64,000 bases of DNA, from the NCBI RefSeq assembly GCF_028596025.1, contig NZ_CP117167.1, positions 3,348,001-3,412,000 on the forward strand, given 5' to 3'. Of this stretch, positions 7,884 through 18,044 are shown piece by piece. Source of the stretch: Mucilaginibacter jinjuensis (GTDB lineage: Bacteria; Bacteroidota; Bacteroidia; Sphingobacteriales; Sphingobacteriaceae). The translations under genes and the position numbers were made by a program. Each line of letters begins with the position of its first letter. Position 1 is the first letter of the stretch. The notes beneath the pieces were generated by a model that saw nothing but the letters and a program-made list of their open reading frames with translations, was not told the DNA's origin and ran no database searches.

Positions 7884-9983
7884 TCAGTTAGATGTCACTA
7901 CCAGCGATTTGTTACGTTTTAAAACCACATAATTTATATGCAGGCTATCCGCTTCATTTACAAGCTTTTTAATGGTTTGCGGAGAATTACTCCCATCAAT
8001 CACCAATTTTTTATAGCTGTAATTATGATTGATGAAATTTATAGAACTGTGCGGATTGCCGGTGACATAAATGTAATCGACGGCCAATTTTTTAGGCAAT
8101 TTTGTAAATTGAAGGTGAGGATCATAAATCAAAACGCGGTTATTTAGGAACTGTACGAGCGAAGATTTCTTCCTTAAATAAGTAACATTTAAATTGCTAT
8201 AAAATGTTGAAATCTGCAAATTATCTACCCGGTTACTGTCAACACATGGCTGGATGGAGTACTTAAAATTGGGGTCGGTAAGAGGCAGGTCTGTAAGCAA
8301 AATTCCCTGCTTGCCATTTTTAAAAAGTATACCCTGATGCTTGCTCAAACTGTAAAAAGTTATGCTTTGTGTTTGCATACTTTTTATCTTCTGAAAGCTT
8401 GCCGAAACAGCTGTAACCAGCAGGCAAATTAAACTTAATCTTAACAACCAAAACTTGCGGTTATATACAAAGTAAAAGAAAGTCATAACCGCAATGAACA
8501 GTAATACGCAATCGTAATTGCTAAACCATATTTTATCTACAGAGGAGTAGGGTTGCTGCTCAATGAATTGCAACCCTTTGTTCATAATCAGGATAGTCTC
8601 TTCCAACACCCAGAAAATAACTTTGCTGATATAGGGTAGCTGCGGTACCAGCAAAGCGATGATCCCGCTGAACAAAATCACTTCCGAAGGGATAATGATG
8701 AATAAATTACTCAGCAAAAAGTAAATAGGAAACTGGTGAAAATAAAAAGCACTTAACGGAAACGTAATGATCTGTGCAGCCAGCGATGCCGAAATATAGT
8801 ACCACAGTTTACTGATGTACTTATTCTTAAACTCAAACCATTTAAACATCACGGGTTGCAGCATAATGAGCCCAAGCACAGCCAGGTAAGAAAGCTGAAA
8901 ACCAACATCTGCGATTAGTAACGGATCGTACAATAACAAAACAAAGGCAGATAAGGCCAGCAGGTTAGCCGTATTGGTATAACGATAACCAGCCTTTCCT
9001 AAAATTATCATATTAATCATCACCGCGGCACGGCAAACTGCAGGAGAGAAGCCGGTAAGCAAAGCATACGCCCAGATCAGTATAATAGAAATTATGGCCT
9101 TGACCCATTGCCCGTACCGCGAGCCATTTAAAAAGCTCAGCATAAAACTGATAAACACAAACACAATAGCCACATGCGCGCCCGAAACTGAGAGCACATG
9201 CACTGTGCCTGTTTTGGTGTAGGCTTGCAGTACATCAGGGTTTAAATCAGCCTTATAGCCCAGTATTAATGTGGATGCCACGGCCGCGGCATTCGTATCA
9301 GCCATATTGGTTTTGAATTTCTGAACCAGTTGCTGTCGAAGGTTAATAGCGTATGCCATCACAGGGTTGCCGGCATCCTTATTAATAATCTTAAACTGGC
9401 CCGGAAACAAAAAGCTCTGCTCATAAATATGCTGGTTAGCCAGGTAGGCCTTATAATTAAAAGCACCCGGATTAAACGGTGGATCAACCGGTTTATAATT
9501 AGCCGGGATTAATAACTCATAACCATATTGAAATTTGGTAATACTATCGGCCATGATGGTCAGCAGCATTTTGCCACGCGTTAATCTGCCGACTCCTTTA
9601 TTATTGGCTTGTACCACATTGGCACTGCAATGCCAGTATTTGCCTTTGAGCGTTGGTTCGCTGTTTATTTTTACCAGTATGTGATCGGCCTTTTGTTTGG
9701 CGAAGTAATCGGCGTAGTTACGGTCGTTATGAAGTTGTACGGTTGTTATGCCAATGGTAAATAGTATCAGATGGATGAGTAAACCACCAACCCACTGATA
9801 ATGATAGAGTTTAAATCGATTGTAAAGTAAATTAAGCAGTACAAACGTTCCGCACAGGCAGGCAGAAACAACAATTGGAACAGAAATACTATGGATATTA
9901 AAAAATAACGCACAAAATATACCGGCTAAAAAGGGTAGGGTATATACAACAAAAGGCACTTCACCTTTATGTTCGGCAATCAT
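7884..9983 (-). CDS. comEC: ComEC/Rec2-type competence membrane protein
   Basis: ComEC forms the inner-membrane channel for single-stranded DNA during natural transformation. The protein has N-terminal membrane segments, a soluble extracytoplasmic segment (about residues 80-220) and a polytopic competence domain with the hallmark HVLSVSGAHVAIVF. The C-terminal part lacks the HxHxDH zinc motif of the metallo-beta-lactamase domain, as is usual in Bacteroidota. I use the ATG at 9983 (699 residues); an in-frame TTG at 10031 would add 16 residues. No other competence gene is adjacent, so transformation ability is an inference. Confidence 0.85.
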   Translation of the reverse strand: MIAEHKGEVPFVVYTLPFLAGIFCALFFNIHSISVPIVVSACLCGTFVLLNLLYNRFKLYHYQWVGGLLIHLILFTIGITTVQLHNDRNYADYFAKQKADHILVKINSEPTLKGKYWHCSANVVQANNKGVGRLTRGKMLLTIMADSITKFQYGYELLIPANYKPVDPPFNPGAFNYKAYLANQHIYEQSFLFPGQFKIINKDAGNPVMAYAINLRQQLVQKFKTNMADTNAAAVASTLILGYKADLNPDVLQAYTKTGTVHVLSVSGAHVAIVFVFISFMLSFLNGSRYGQWVKAIISIILIWAYALLTGFSPAVCRAAVMINMIILGKAGYRYTNTANLLALSAFVLLLYDPLLIADVGFQLSYLAVLGLIMLQPVMFKWFEFKNKYISKLWYYISASLAAQIITFPLSAFYFHQFPIYFLLSNLFIIIPSEVILFSGIIALLVPQLPYISKVIFWVLEETILIMNKGLQFIEQQPYSSVDKIWFSNYDCVLLFIAVMTFFYFVYNRKFWLLRLSLICLLVTAVSASFQKIKSMQTQSITFYSLSKHQGILFKNGKQGILLTDLPLTDPNFKYSIQPCVDSNRVDNLQISTFYSNLNVTYLRKKSSLVQFLNNRVLIYDPHLQFTKLPKKLAVDYIYVTGNPHSSINFINHNYSYKKLVIDGSNSPQTIKKLVNEADSLHINYVVLKRNKSLVVTSN

Positions 9984-10031
9984 TTTTAATTGTGTAAGGT
10001 TGTTAAGCAGTGTTATTGCTGCTAAGGCCAA

Positions 10032-10489
10032 GATAAGAGTTTTTTAAAGAATTGCGAAAGCTCGGAAGAACCGTAAATAATCGTTCTCATGTGGCCTCTT
10101 GATTTTCGGGTAGCACAACAGTGGCCACAGCACTTACTTTAATAGAAAATAAAGCAGCCACGAGTTTATTCACAAGTTTTTGTTTTTTAAGGTGTTCATG
10201 AGATCGCTACGCTAAGTTTCTTTTTGGTACTTTTTCTTTTGCGGAAAAAGAAAAAGTACATCCACTGACGATTCATATACTTCAAACCATATCCTAATGG
10301 AAAACTGATTCTGCGGTATTGAAGGTAGTGCTAATCGGTCTGAGATTGCTTCGTTCCTCGCAATGACGTGCTGGGTTAGAAACTTGCGGCAGCGGATGTC
10401 ATGCTGAGCTCCGTCGAAGTATGGTGGGTGGGCATCTGCGCGCGACACTTCGAGTGCCTCAGTGTGACAGGCCTCTACTTTATAGATAT
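10032..10489. repeat. Intergenic region packed with small repeats
   Basis: This 458-bp gap holds no convincing gene. It contains a hairpin at 10227-10259 (GTACTTTTTC arm, GCGG loop, complementary arm), a single arm of the GATTGCTTCGTTCCTCGCAA family at 10343-10366, and an inverted pair around GCTGAGCTCCGTCGAAG and CTTCGAGTGCCTCAGTGTG at 10398-10475. The apparent minus-strand ORF across it is made of these repeats. Confidence 0.7.
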
Positions 10490-10828
10490 TTACAAAGCAT
10501 CCCTTACTTCCAGCAAAAACTTCTTCATATTCTCTAACGAAGAAATAATCCGCTGTTGGTCTTTCGCTGCGTTGATATTTTGGCGCATGTGCTCTTTGGC
10601 GCCTTCGAGGGTAAATTTCTTATCGCGGATGAGGTGCAGTATTACCTTGATGTTCTCTACATCCTCGGCAGTGAAAAAACGGTTGCCTTTTTTATTCTTT
10701 TTAGGCTGAAGGATATCAAACTCCTTCTCGTAGTATCTTAATAAAGATTGATTAACATCAAACATGGCCGATACTTCGCCCATGGTATAATAAATTTTGT
10801 TGATCTCCTCGCGTTCTTTATAAGCCAT
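10490..10828 (-). CDS. MerR-family transcriptional regulator
   Basis: The 112-residue protein starts with a winged-helix MerR domain: YYTMGEVSAMFDVNQSLLRYYEKEFDIL is the helix-turn-helix and first wing, and KKGNRFFTAEDVENI is the wing-2 region. A short helical dimerisation segment follows (residues 75-112). No effector domain or metal-binding Cys is present, so it is a minimal MerR of the kind conserved in Bacteroidota. I prefer the ATG at 10828 over the GTG two codons upstream. It is divergent from the DUF3857 genes and may control them, but no operator was identified. Confidence 0.85.
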   Translation of the reverse strand: MAYKEREEINKIYYTMGEVSAMFDVNQSLLRYYEKEFDILQPKKNKKGNRFFTAEDVENIKVILHLIRDKKFTLEGAKEHMRQNINAAKDQQRIISSLENMKKFLLEVRDAL

Positions 10829-10953
10829 AATCACAAATGTATTGGTTTTTTAATTATTCTTCATTTTTCTCAAAATCAGTAACTAAAAAAAGTAGTTGAG
10901 TGTATTAATTATTTCGTAAAAAATATATCTTTAGAGACCTGAATTTATACGAA

Positions 10954-12825
10954 TTGAAAAACCTTATTCTCCTTTTTGGCGGTGCCTTGTTTGCATTGCG
11001 GGCGTCAGCTGCTACCGGTCCCGATTCTACCATCCATATTTCGTCGGCAAAAGATAATTACCAGATCGTTTATAATTCCAAAACATCCAGGGTCGAGATT
11101 AACCAGGATCAGGCTACAACTTACGTTAGCGAGGGCTACCAGGCTACGATGCCCATTGCCATTATGTATAACGATCAGATCAAGATCAATTCGGTATCAT
11201 GTAAGGTAGATGGGCATACGCCTTCAGATTTTAAGCCTTACTATGGTTTTTATACCGTAAGCGATGTTTTTTATTCTGATGCTAAGGTTTGCCTGTTCCC
11301 CATGTTGTTAAAAAATAAAGGGAGCAAAGGAGAAGTTAAGGTAGAAGAAACATACAACGATCCGCGGTATTTCACAAGCATAAGTTTCAGCGATGAAGTT
11401 GATATTGCGCATAAAGAAATAACTATTAAAGTACCCCGCTGGATGTCTGTCGACATTAAAGAGTTTAATTTTAATGGGCTCGACATTAAAAAGACATCCG
11501 TTTACTTGCAAAATGAGGATGCGGATTTAATTACATATACGGCCGAAAACCTGCCTGCCGAAAAGCGGGAAGACCACAGCCCCGGTCCAACTTACTTATA
11601 CCCGCATTTGCTCATTCAGTGTAAATCAGCCTCCGTTGGCGGCCAAAAGTTTACCTATTTTGGTTCTTTGGCCGATCAGTATGCCTGGTACCACGAACTC
11701 ACAAAGGATACTTATTCCGATGCGGAGATTAAAGAAAAAGCCAAAGAGATAACTGCTAAAGCAACAACCGATCTGGATAAAATTAAGGCGGTGTATTACT
11801 GGGTGCAGGACAACATCCGCTATATTGCTTTTGAAAACGGGATTGCCGGCTTTAAACCCGAAAAACCTGATGAAGTGCTGCGTAAAAAATATGCCGACTG
11901 TAAAGGTATGGCCAACCTCACCAAAGCCTTGCTGATTTCATTAGGATACGATGCCCGTTTATGCTGGCTGGGTACCAATCATATCGCTTATGATTATTCG
12001 ACACCATCTCTTGCAGTAGATAATCACATGATATGCGCCCTGATGTACAAGAGCAAAACCTACTTTCTGGATGCTACAGAAACCTACATCGGGATCGATG
12101 AATATGCCGAACGCATACAGGGCCGCCATATTTTAATTGAGGATGGCGAAAAATATATTTTAAACCACGTACCCAAAGCTTTGCCCGGCCAGAATGCAGA
12201 TAATGAGGTAGACAAAGTAACCATCAGCGGGAATGATTTTGTTGGAAAGGTTACCCACTTGTGGCAGGGTGAAGATAAAGAAGATGTTTTATCGGGCATT
12301 AACAGCGTTAAAAAAGAAAATACAGATGAGGTATTTACCCACTTTTTAGCCCATTTTAATAACGACTACCACGTTAAAAACCTCAATGTAAGTAACCTGG
12401 CCGATCAGGGTAGTAACCTAAACGCCAGTTACGATTTTGAATATAAAAATGCGGTATCAAACTTTAGTAAAACCTACTATATCGAGTTTGATAAAGTTAA
12501 AGAACTTAATGATGCAGCCATCAAAACAAGTGAACGCAAGCACGATTATTGGTTTTCGCACACCATTAACCTTAACCGCGAAACGGAGTTAACCATCCCC
12601 GATAATTATAAAGTGGCCGAAATGCCGCAGAACCTTAATATCGTAAATACCGATTATGAATTTCATATTCAGTATGTTATGCAGGGGAATAAGCTAAGCT
12701 ATAAGAAGACACTGCTGATAAAAAACACCCACCTTAACCAGGCCAAATTTGAGCAGTGGAATAAAGATCTCGAACAATTAAATAAAGCATATAACGAAAC
12801 CGTAGTACTAAAACCCTTATCATAA
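10954..12825 (+). CDS. Secreted DUF3857/transglutaminase-like protein with intact triad
   Basis: The 623-residue protein begins with a TTG codon at 10954; the signal peptide MKNLILLFGGALFALRASA follows directly, and no ATG fits better. An N-terminal beta-rich DUF3857-type domain (about 30-240) precedes a transglutaminase core (about 260-400). The core shows Cys316 in YADCKG, His358 in DNHMIC and Asp373 in FLDATE, the expected catalytic triad order. A beta-rich C-terminal domain completes it. It is 2 nt from a paralogue and forms an operon. The likely location is the periplasm or outer membrane; substrate unknown. Confidence 0.82.
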   Translation: MKNLILLFGGALFALRASAATGPDSTIHISSAKDNYQIVYNSKTSRVEINQDQATTYVSEGYQATMPIAIMYNDQIKINSVSCKVDGHTPSDFKPYYGFYTVSDVFYSDAKVCLFPMLLKNKGSKGEVKVEETYNDPRYFTSISFSDEVDIAHKEITIKVPRWMSVDIKEFNFNGLDIKKTSVYLQNEDADLITYTAENLPAEKREDHSPGPTYLYPHLLIQCKSASVGGQKFTYFGSLADQYAWYHELTKDTYSDAEIKEKAKEITAKATTDLDKIKAVYYWVQDNIRYIAFENGIAGFKPEKPDEVLRKKYADCKGMANLTKALLISLGYDARLCWLGTNHIAYDYSTPSLAVDNHMICALMYKSKTYFLDATETYIGIDEYAERIQGRHILIEDGEKYILNHVPKALPGQNADNEVDKVTISGNDFVGKVTHLWQGEDKEDVLSGINSVKKENTDEVFTHFLAHFNNDYHVKNLNVSNLADQGSNLNASYDFEYKNAVSNFSKTYYIEFDKVKELNDAAIKTSERKHDYWFSHTINLNRETELTIPDNYKVAEMPQNLNIVNTDYEFHIQYVMQGNKLSYKKTLLIKNTHLNQAKFEQWNKDLEQLNKAYNETVVLKPLS

Positions 12826-12827
12826 AA

Positions 12828-15002
12828 ATGAAAAAAACTTTACTAAGCCTTTCTTTCTTAAGCCTTTCCTTAAGCCTTTTTGCGCAAACTTATGATCAAA
12901 AACAGGTGGCCCTGCAGAAGGAAGTATGGGACGCAGCCAGCCCCGAATTTAAGGTAACATCAATCCCCGAAGATTTAAATAAAGAAAGTGCTGTGGTTAT
13001 AGCCAGGTCTTTCAATTTAAAAAGATCTGTACACATTAAGAGCGAAATATCTAGGTTATTTCATGAAAGAGTGAAAATTAATGACAAGGTTGCACTTGAA
13101 AAGTATTCGACACTCGAATATCAGCGGCGTGAGGTAACAGGCTTTTTTATATCCCGCAACACCAAAGAAACAGTTGTTGGGGTAAAAATTATTAAACCTA
13201 ACGGCAGCGAAATAATTGTGCCAACGAATGAAGAAGTATTATTGAAGAACGATAAGAATGGTAAAAATCTGACGGGAAAAATTGCTGTTTCTGGTTTACA
13301 AACAGGAGATATTTTAGATTATTACGTATCATATTCTAAATCTTCATTAATGAGATCAGGCGAATCATACCAGGAAAACGATAACCTGATTATGCTAACC
13401 AATGAATACCCGATATTATTTTATGATCTGAAATTTCAGTTCAATAGCAAATTAGATGTACAATGTGTTTATGGAAACAATGCACCACATTTTACTGAAA
13501 CTAAGGACAAAGATGATAACCGCATTTTTGCTATAACATTAACCAACCTGCCTAAATACCAAACATACTTATGGACTTCGCCGCTAAGGCAATATCCTTA
13601 TATTGAAATTGGCAGCGAATTTGGTATGGAACAAACAGCTTTTGGTCGTAAGCGTGACAAAACCCCAACAGCATTTGATTCGAATAAAAGCGATTTTGAA
13701 AGCACCTTCAATGAAAATACACATTACTATTTTAAAGACCCTGAAAAACAGCTGAAAGATTATTTTGATGGCAATAAAGGTGTTAAAGCCGCATCAAAAG
13801 ATACTTTATTGAAGGTTCTGTACGATATATGGAAATATAATACTTTTTGTACCTATACGGCAGATAACATTAAGGACGGCATAGATTTTAATGCCCGCCG
13901 GGCAAATGGTTCATACAATGCCATGATGATGACCTTGCTGTTAAATGATCTCAAAATTGAAAACGATATTGCCCTTGTAAGTTCGCGAACCAGTAATACA
14001 CTGGAGAATGTTTTTAATCCGGATGATTTTACAGCAATAGTAAGAGTAAAAGATGGCGGAAAAACATATTATATGTGCTTTGATGATGTGGTAACCCATT
14101 TTAATGAAATTCCGGCAAGGTACCAAGGTGAAAATGCAATTATCTTATATCCCAAAAGAAAAGGTATAACCACCTATTCTTTTACTGAAGGAGTAGATAT
14201 AATGCCGATACAACCAAGTGCAGAAAATACGCTATCAGAGAAGTTGAATGTTTCATTATTGCCGGATAACATGCAGAAGCTAAAGATTGAAAGGCAGGTT
14301 AGAGAAACAGGGGATATGCGACATGACGATCAAAAGGACCTTTTGGCCTATGACGAAATAGATAATTATTATACCAATTTGGTAAAAGGCGACGATTTAC
14401 AAAAACGGCTTCGTAAGTTTCCTGAAACCAGTAGAATGTATGATGCATTTCAGGCTGCTTTTAATGATTCGCGAAATAATATCCCTAAAATTTTTACAGC
14501 CAAAATCAAAGCGCAATACGATCAGGAGCCTGAACAGTTGAGCAACTTTAAAATAGTTAATAATGCACTTGAAAATACAAACCCTGTTTTTGAATATAAT
14601 TCAACCTTTGTGTTAAATAACATGGTGAAAAAAGCTGGGGCTAATTATATAGTAGATGCGGGTAAACTAACCGGTGGCTTTTTAACCCTTACCGATAAAG
14701 AAAAAGATCGCAAAATTGATGTGTATATGAATGCTGCACGCACCATAACCTATACTATTTCAATTAATATCCCTAAAGGATACAGCGTTAAGGGGCTGGA
14801 AGAATTGGTAAAAAACAGCTCTAATAAAACAGGTTCGTTTGCATCAACAGCAACACTTAACGGTAATGTTTTAAATATCAAAGTTACGCGTGTTTATAAC
14901 AGTAATTTCGAAAAGGTGACCGACTGGAAATCGCTGATGGCTATTATAGACGCTGCTGCCGAGTTTAATGGCAAGCAAATCCTTTTAGAAAAACAAGGTT
15001 AA
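12828..15002 (+). CDS. Secreted DUF3857/transglutaminase-like protein with lost triad
   Basis: The 724-residue paralogue of the preceding gene has the signal peptide MKKTLLSLSFLSLSLSLFAQ and the same domain order. At the active-site position the usual GDC/ADC is replaced by GSY (residues 361-363, in RRANGSYNAMMM), and no His follows at the expected place (NPDDFTAIVRV), although an Asp pair remains (CFDDVV). It is therefore probably not a transglutaminase or protease but a scaffold or binding partner of its active neighbour. The hairpin at 15022-15059 ends the operon. Confidence 0.78.
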   Translation: MKKTLLSLSFLSLSLSLFAQTYDQKQVALQKEVWDAASPEFKVTSIPEDLNKESAVVIARSFNLKRSVHIKSEISRLFHERVKINDKVALEKYSTLEYQRREVTGFFISRNTKETVVGVKIIKPNGSEIIVPTNEEVLLKNDKNGKNLTGKIAVSGLQTGDILDYYVSYSKSSLMRSGESYQENDNLIMLTNEYPILFYDLKFQFNSKLDVQCVYGNNAPHFTETKDKDDNRIFAITLTNLPKYQTYLWTSPLRQYPYIEIGSEFGMEQTAFGRKRDKTPTAFDSNKSDFESTFNENTHYYFKDPEKQLKDYFDGNKGVKAASKDTLLKVLYDIWKYNTFCTYTADNIKDGIDFNARRANGSYNAMMMTLLLNDLKIENDIALVSSRTSNTLENVFNPDDFTAIVRVKDGGKTYYMCFDDVVTHFNEIPARYQGENAIILYPKRKGITTYSFTEGVDIMPIQPSAENTLSEKLNVSLLPDNMQKLKIERQVRETGDMRHDDQKDLLAYDEIDNYYTNLVKGDDLQKRLRKFPETSRMYDAFQAAFNDSRNNIPKIFTAKIKAQYDQEPEQLSNFKIVNNALENTNPVFEYNSTFVLNNMVKKAGANYIVDAGKLTGGFLTLTDKEKDRKIDVYMNAARTITYTISINIPKGYSVKGLEELVKNSSNKTGSFASTATLNGNVLNIKVTRVYNSNFEKVTDWKSLMAIIDAAAEFNGKQILLEKQG

Positions 15003-15021
15003 CAACCATTCGGAGAAGGGC

Positions 15022-15059
15022 AAAGAAGCACATTGGTATTTATATCAATGTGCTTTCTT
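15022..15059 (+). terminator. Terminator of the DUF3857 operon
   Basis: AAGAAGCACATTG pairs with CAATGTGCTTTCTT around a 10-nt loop, 20 nt after the last stop codon. The T-tract is modest. Confidence 0.7.
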
Positions 15060-15124
15060 ATTTAATAGGTAACTCCTGCTACTGCCACTCACCACTGTTA
15101 CTAAAAACTTACGAACTTCCTGTC

Positions 15125-15155
15125 TTTCGGACTTCCCGACTAAATACTACATTTG
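15125..15155 (+). promoter_or_regulatory. alaS promoter, nearly leaderless
   Basis: TTTC, 19 bases, then TACATTTG (15148-15155) matches the Bacteroidota -33/-7 layout with one mismatch. The -7 box ends 7 nt before the alaS ATG, so the transcript would have only a few leader bases. Confidence 0.55.
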
Positions 15156-15162
15156 CATCCTT

Positions 15163-17841
15163 ATGACAGCTCAGGAAATACGTCAGGCTTTTTTAGACTT
15201 TTTTGCTTCTAAAGGGCACACCATCGTGCCATCGGCACCCATCGTTGTAAAAAACGACCCTACTTTAATGTTCACCAATGCTGGTATGAACCAGTTTAAG
15301 GATATATTTTTAGGCGAAGCACCCGCCAAGGCACCTCGTGTAGCCGATACCCAACGTTGTTTACGTGTATCGGGCAAACATAACGATTTGGAGGAGGTGG
15401 GTATCGATACCTATCACCACACCATGTTCGAGATGCTGGGCAACTGGAGCTTTGGCGACTACTTTAAAAAAGAAGCCATTGCTTGGAGTTGGGAACTGCT
15501 GACAAAAGTTTACGGCATTGATGAAGACCGCCTGTACGTTACCTATTTTGAGGGTGACGAGAAAGAAGGTTTAGCTAAAGACCAGGAAGCCTACGATTTC
15601 TGGAAACAATATGTAGACGAAAGCCGCATCTTGCCTGGTAACAAAAAGGACAACTTCTGGGAAATGGGCGAAACCGGCCCCTGCGGTCCGTGTTCTGAAA
15701 TCCACTACGATGGCCGCAGCAATGAAGAACGTGCCAAAGTACCGGGCGCAAGCCTGGTAAATGCTGATGATCCGAACGTTATTGAGATCTGGAACAACGT
15801 ATTTATGCAGTTTAACCGCCTTAAAGACGGTAGCTTACAGTCATTGCCAAACAAACACGTGGATACCGGTATGGGTTTCGAGCGTTTGGTGCGTGTACTG
15901 CAAAATAAGACTTCGAACTACGATACCGACGTTTTTCAGCCAATGATCCAATTCATTGCAGAGAAAAGCGGTAAGAAATATAATGCTGCTGCCGTACCCG
16001 GTGATGCCGACTGGAATGATGCCGTAGCCATGCGTGTAATGGCTGACCATATCCGTGCTATCAGCTTTGCGATATCAGATGGTCAGTTACCATCAAATAA
16101 TAAGGCAGGCTATGTAATCCGCAGGATTCTGCGCCGTGCTGTGCGTTATTCATATCAATATCTGGGTTTTAAAGAGCCATTCTTAAACCAGTTAGTGCCT
16201 TTACTGGCCGATCAGTTTAAGGGTGTGTTTGACGAGTTGTATTCACAGAAAGATTTTGTGCAGAAAGTAGTTTTGGAAGAAGAGAACTCTTTCTTAAGAA
16301 CACTTGAAACAGGATTAAGCCGTTTTGATCAAGCAGTAGCTACAACTGATAACAAAATTATTTCTGGCGAAGCAGCATTTGAACTTTCTGACACATTTGG
16401 CTTTCCGTTCGATTTAACCGAATTGATTGCCCGTGAAAAAGGTTTTTCTGTAGATATTGAAGGCTTCGAGATCGAACTTCAAAAGCAAAAGAACCGCTCA
16501 CGTTTAGCAACCGCCGTTGATACCGGCGATTGGGTAATGGTGGGCCGCGACAAACCAACTTATTTTGTTGGTTATGATCAGTTTCAAACCGAAGCACGCA
16601 TTATCAAATACCGTAAGGTAACTGCCAAAGGCAAAGAGCAATACCAGATTGTATTGGATGAAACTCCCTTTTATGCAGAAAGCGGTGGCCAGGTAGGTGA
16701 TAGCGGTGTACTAAGTCCAACTAAGTTTAAAAAAGACGATAGCCAGGATTATAAGGATTATGATGATATAATCATTACTGATACCCAGAAAGAGAACGGT
16801 TTGATTGTGCATTATACTGATGCTATTAACCCTAATATTGATCTTACAGCGCCTGTTTACGCAATTATAGATAATGGTAAACGCATGCTTACCGAAAGCA
16901 ACCACTCGGCAACCCACTTGTTACAGGCAGCGTTAAGACAAATACTGGGCGACCACGTAGCACAAAAAGGCTCATTGGTAAATGCAGATTACCTGCGTTT
17001 CGACTTTTCGCACTTCAGCAAAATATCTGATGGGGATCTGGAAGCAATTGAGCGAACTGTTAACGCTAAGATTCGCGAGGATGTACATTTGAAAGAAGAA
17101 CGCAACGTACCATACCAGCAAGCTTTAGATAGCGGTGTAACCGCACTTTTTGGCGAAAAGTATGGTGATTTTGTACGCGTAATTACTTTCGATGATAACT
17201 TCTCGAAAGAGCTTTGCGGCGGTACACACGTAAAATCAACCGGGCAAATTGGGTTCTTCAAAATTATATCAGAAAGTGCCGTAGCAGCCGGTGTACGCCG
17301 TATTGAGGCCATTACCGGTGTTATTGCCGAAAACTATATCAGCGACCAAAGTAAACTGGTGCAGCAATTAAAGGAATTGCTGAAAAACCCGAAAGATGTT
17401 GCCGCAAGCGTGCAAAACTTACTGGACGAAAACGCTAAGCTTAAAAAGGAAATAGAGAAAAATATCCAGCTTAAAGCATCTGGTTTAAAAACAGAACTGG
17501 CAGAGAAGGCACAAGATATTAACGGTATCAATTTCATTGCAGAGCGTGTAGCCCTGCCAAATGCGGATGCTGTTAAAACCCTGGCATACCAGTTAAAAGA
17601 TATTGTACCCAATCTGTTCCTGGTATTAGCTGCAGATTTTGACGGCAAACCTAACATCACTGTTATGATTGCCGAAAATCTGGTAAAAGATAAAGGCCTT
17701 AACGCAGGCAACATCGTTCGCGAACTGGCCAAAGAGATTCAGGGTGGTGGCGGTGGCCAGCCTTTCTTTGCTACAGCTGGTGGTAAGGATTTGAGTGGTT
17801 TGGATAAGGTGTTGAGTAAAGCGGTTTCGTTTATTCAATAA
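15163..17841 (+). CDS. alaS: Alanyl-tRNA synthetase
   Basis: The 892-residue enzyme charges tRNA-Ala with alanine in the cytoplasm. The class II catalytic core spans about residues 1-430 (FTNAGMNQFKDIFLG, GCGPCSEIHYD-like zinc-free motif 2 region, NNKAGYVIRRILRRAVRY). The editing domain carries SNHSATHLLQAAL (HxxxH) and CGGTHVKSTGQIG (CxxxH), the zinc-binding residues that clear mischarged Ser and Gly. The C-Ala domain ends with GGGGGQPFFATAGG. Length and all landmarks are normal. It is a single-gene unit with its own promoter. Confidence 0.97.
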   Translation: MTAQEIRQAFLDFFASKGHTIVPSAPIVVKNDPTLMFTNAGMNQFKDIFLGEAPAKAPRVADTQRCLRVSGKHNDLEEVGIDTYHHTMFEMLGNWSFGDYFKKEAIAWSWELLTKVYGIDEDRLYVTYFEGDEKEGLAKDQEAYDFWKQYVDESRILPGNKKDNFWEMGETGPCGPCSEIHYDGRSNEERAKVPGASLVNADDPNVIEIWNNVFMQFNRLKDGSLQSLPNKHVDTGMGFERLVRVLQNKTSNYDTDVFQPMIQFIAEKSGKKYNAAAVPGDADWNDAVAMRVMADHIRAISFAISDGQLPSNNKAGYVIRRILRRAVRYSYQYLGFKEPFLNQLVPLLADQFKGVFDELYSQKDFVQKVVLEEENSFLRTLETGLSRFDQAVATTDNKIISGEAAFELSDTFGFPFDLTELIAREKGFSVDIEGFEIELQKQKNRSRLATAVDTGDWVMVGRDKPTYFVGYDQFQTEARIIKYRKVTAKGKEQYQIVLDETPFYAESGGQVGDSGVLSPTKFKKDDSQDYKDYDDIIITDTQKENGLIVHYTDAINPNIDLTAPVYAIIDNGKRMLTESNHSATHLLQAALRQILGDHVAQKGSLVNADYLRFDFSHFSKISDGDLEAIERTVNAKIREDVHLKEERNVPYQQALDSGVTALFGEKYGDFVRVITFDDNFSKELCGGTHVKSTGQIGFFKIISESAVAAGVRRIEAITGVIAENYISDQSKLVQQLKELLKNPKDVAASVQNLLDENAKLKKEIEKNIQLKASGLKTELAEKAQDINGINFIAERVALPNADAVKTLAYQLKDIVPNLFLVLAADFDGKPNITVMIAENLVKDKGLNAGNIVRELAKEIQGGGGGQPFFATAGGKDLSGLDKVLSKAVSFIQ

Positions 17842-17854
17842 CGTAAATCTCAAC

Positions 17855-17965
17855 CCGTCATCCCGTCCCGACTATCGTTGGGATCGGGATCCCACAGGAC
17901 AGGCAAACGTGCTTGGTATACTGCATACCCGTCCTGTGGGGTGCTGAAACAAGTTCAGCATGACG
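17855..17965. repeat. Dispersed inverted repeat, CGTCATGCTGAA family, copy 1
   Basis: CGTCAT...ATGACG ends enclose CCCACAGGACAGG / CCTGTCCTGTGGGG-like arms and an AAGTTCAGCATGACG arm. An inner hairpin (CCCGTCCCGA...GGGATCGGGA) is inserted in the left arm. The related copy is at 30498-30593. Confidence 0.75.
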
Positions 17966-17999
17966 TGTATGGTGTACCCATGACGTATCGCAAAAAAAC

Positions 18000-18030
18000 T
18001 TTGCATATTTTAAAATATCATTTAGATTTG
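18000..18030 (+). promoter_or_regulatory. Consensus Bacteroidota promoter upstream of gatB
   Basis: TTTG (18000-18003), exactly 19 bases, then TAGATTTG (18023-18030) is a perfect match to the Bacteroidota sigma-ABfr consensus. The predicted start is near 18036, about 218 nt upstream of gatB, and directly precedes a strong hairpin. It may serve a small RNA, a long gatB leader, or both. Confidence 0.65.
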
Positions 18031-18044
18031 GCCAGCCAATTATA

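Noticed and set aside
10212..10448. Minus-strand ORF of 78 codons
   Set aside because: It is built from dispersed repeats (including the VIARNEAI reading of the GTCATTGCGAGG arm) and has no independent start signal or family-like sequence.
15003..15162. T-box or other riboswitch before alaS
   Set aside because: No T-box sequence or specifier hairpin is visible; the hairpin at 15022-15059 ends the preceding operon and the alaS promoter lies after it.
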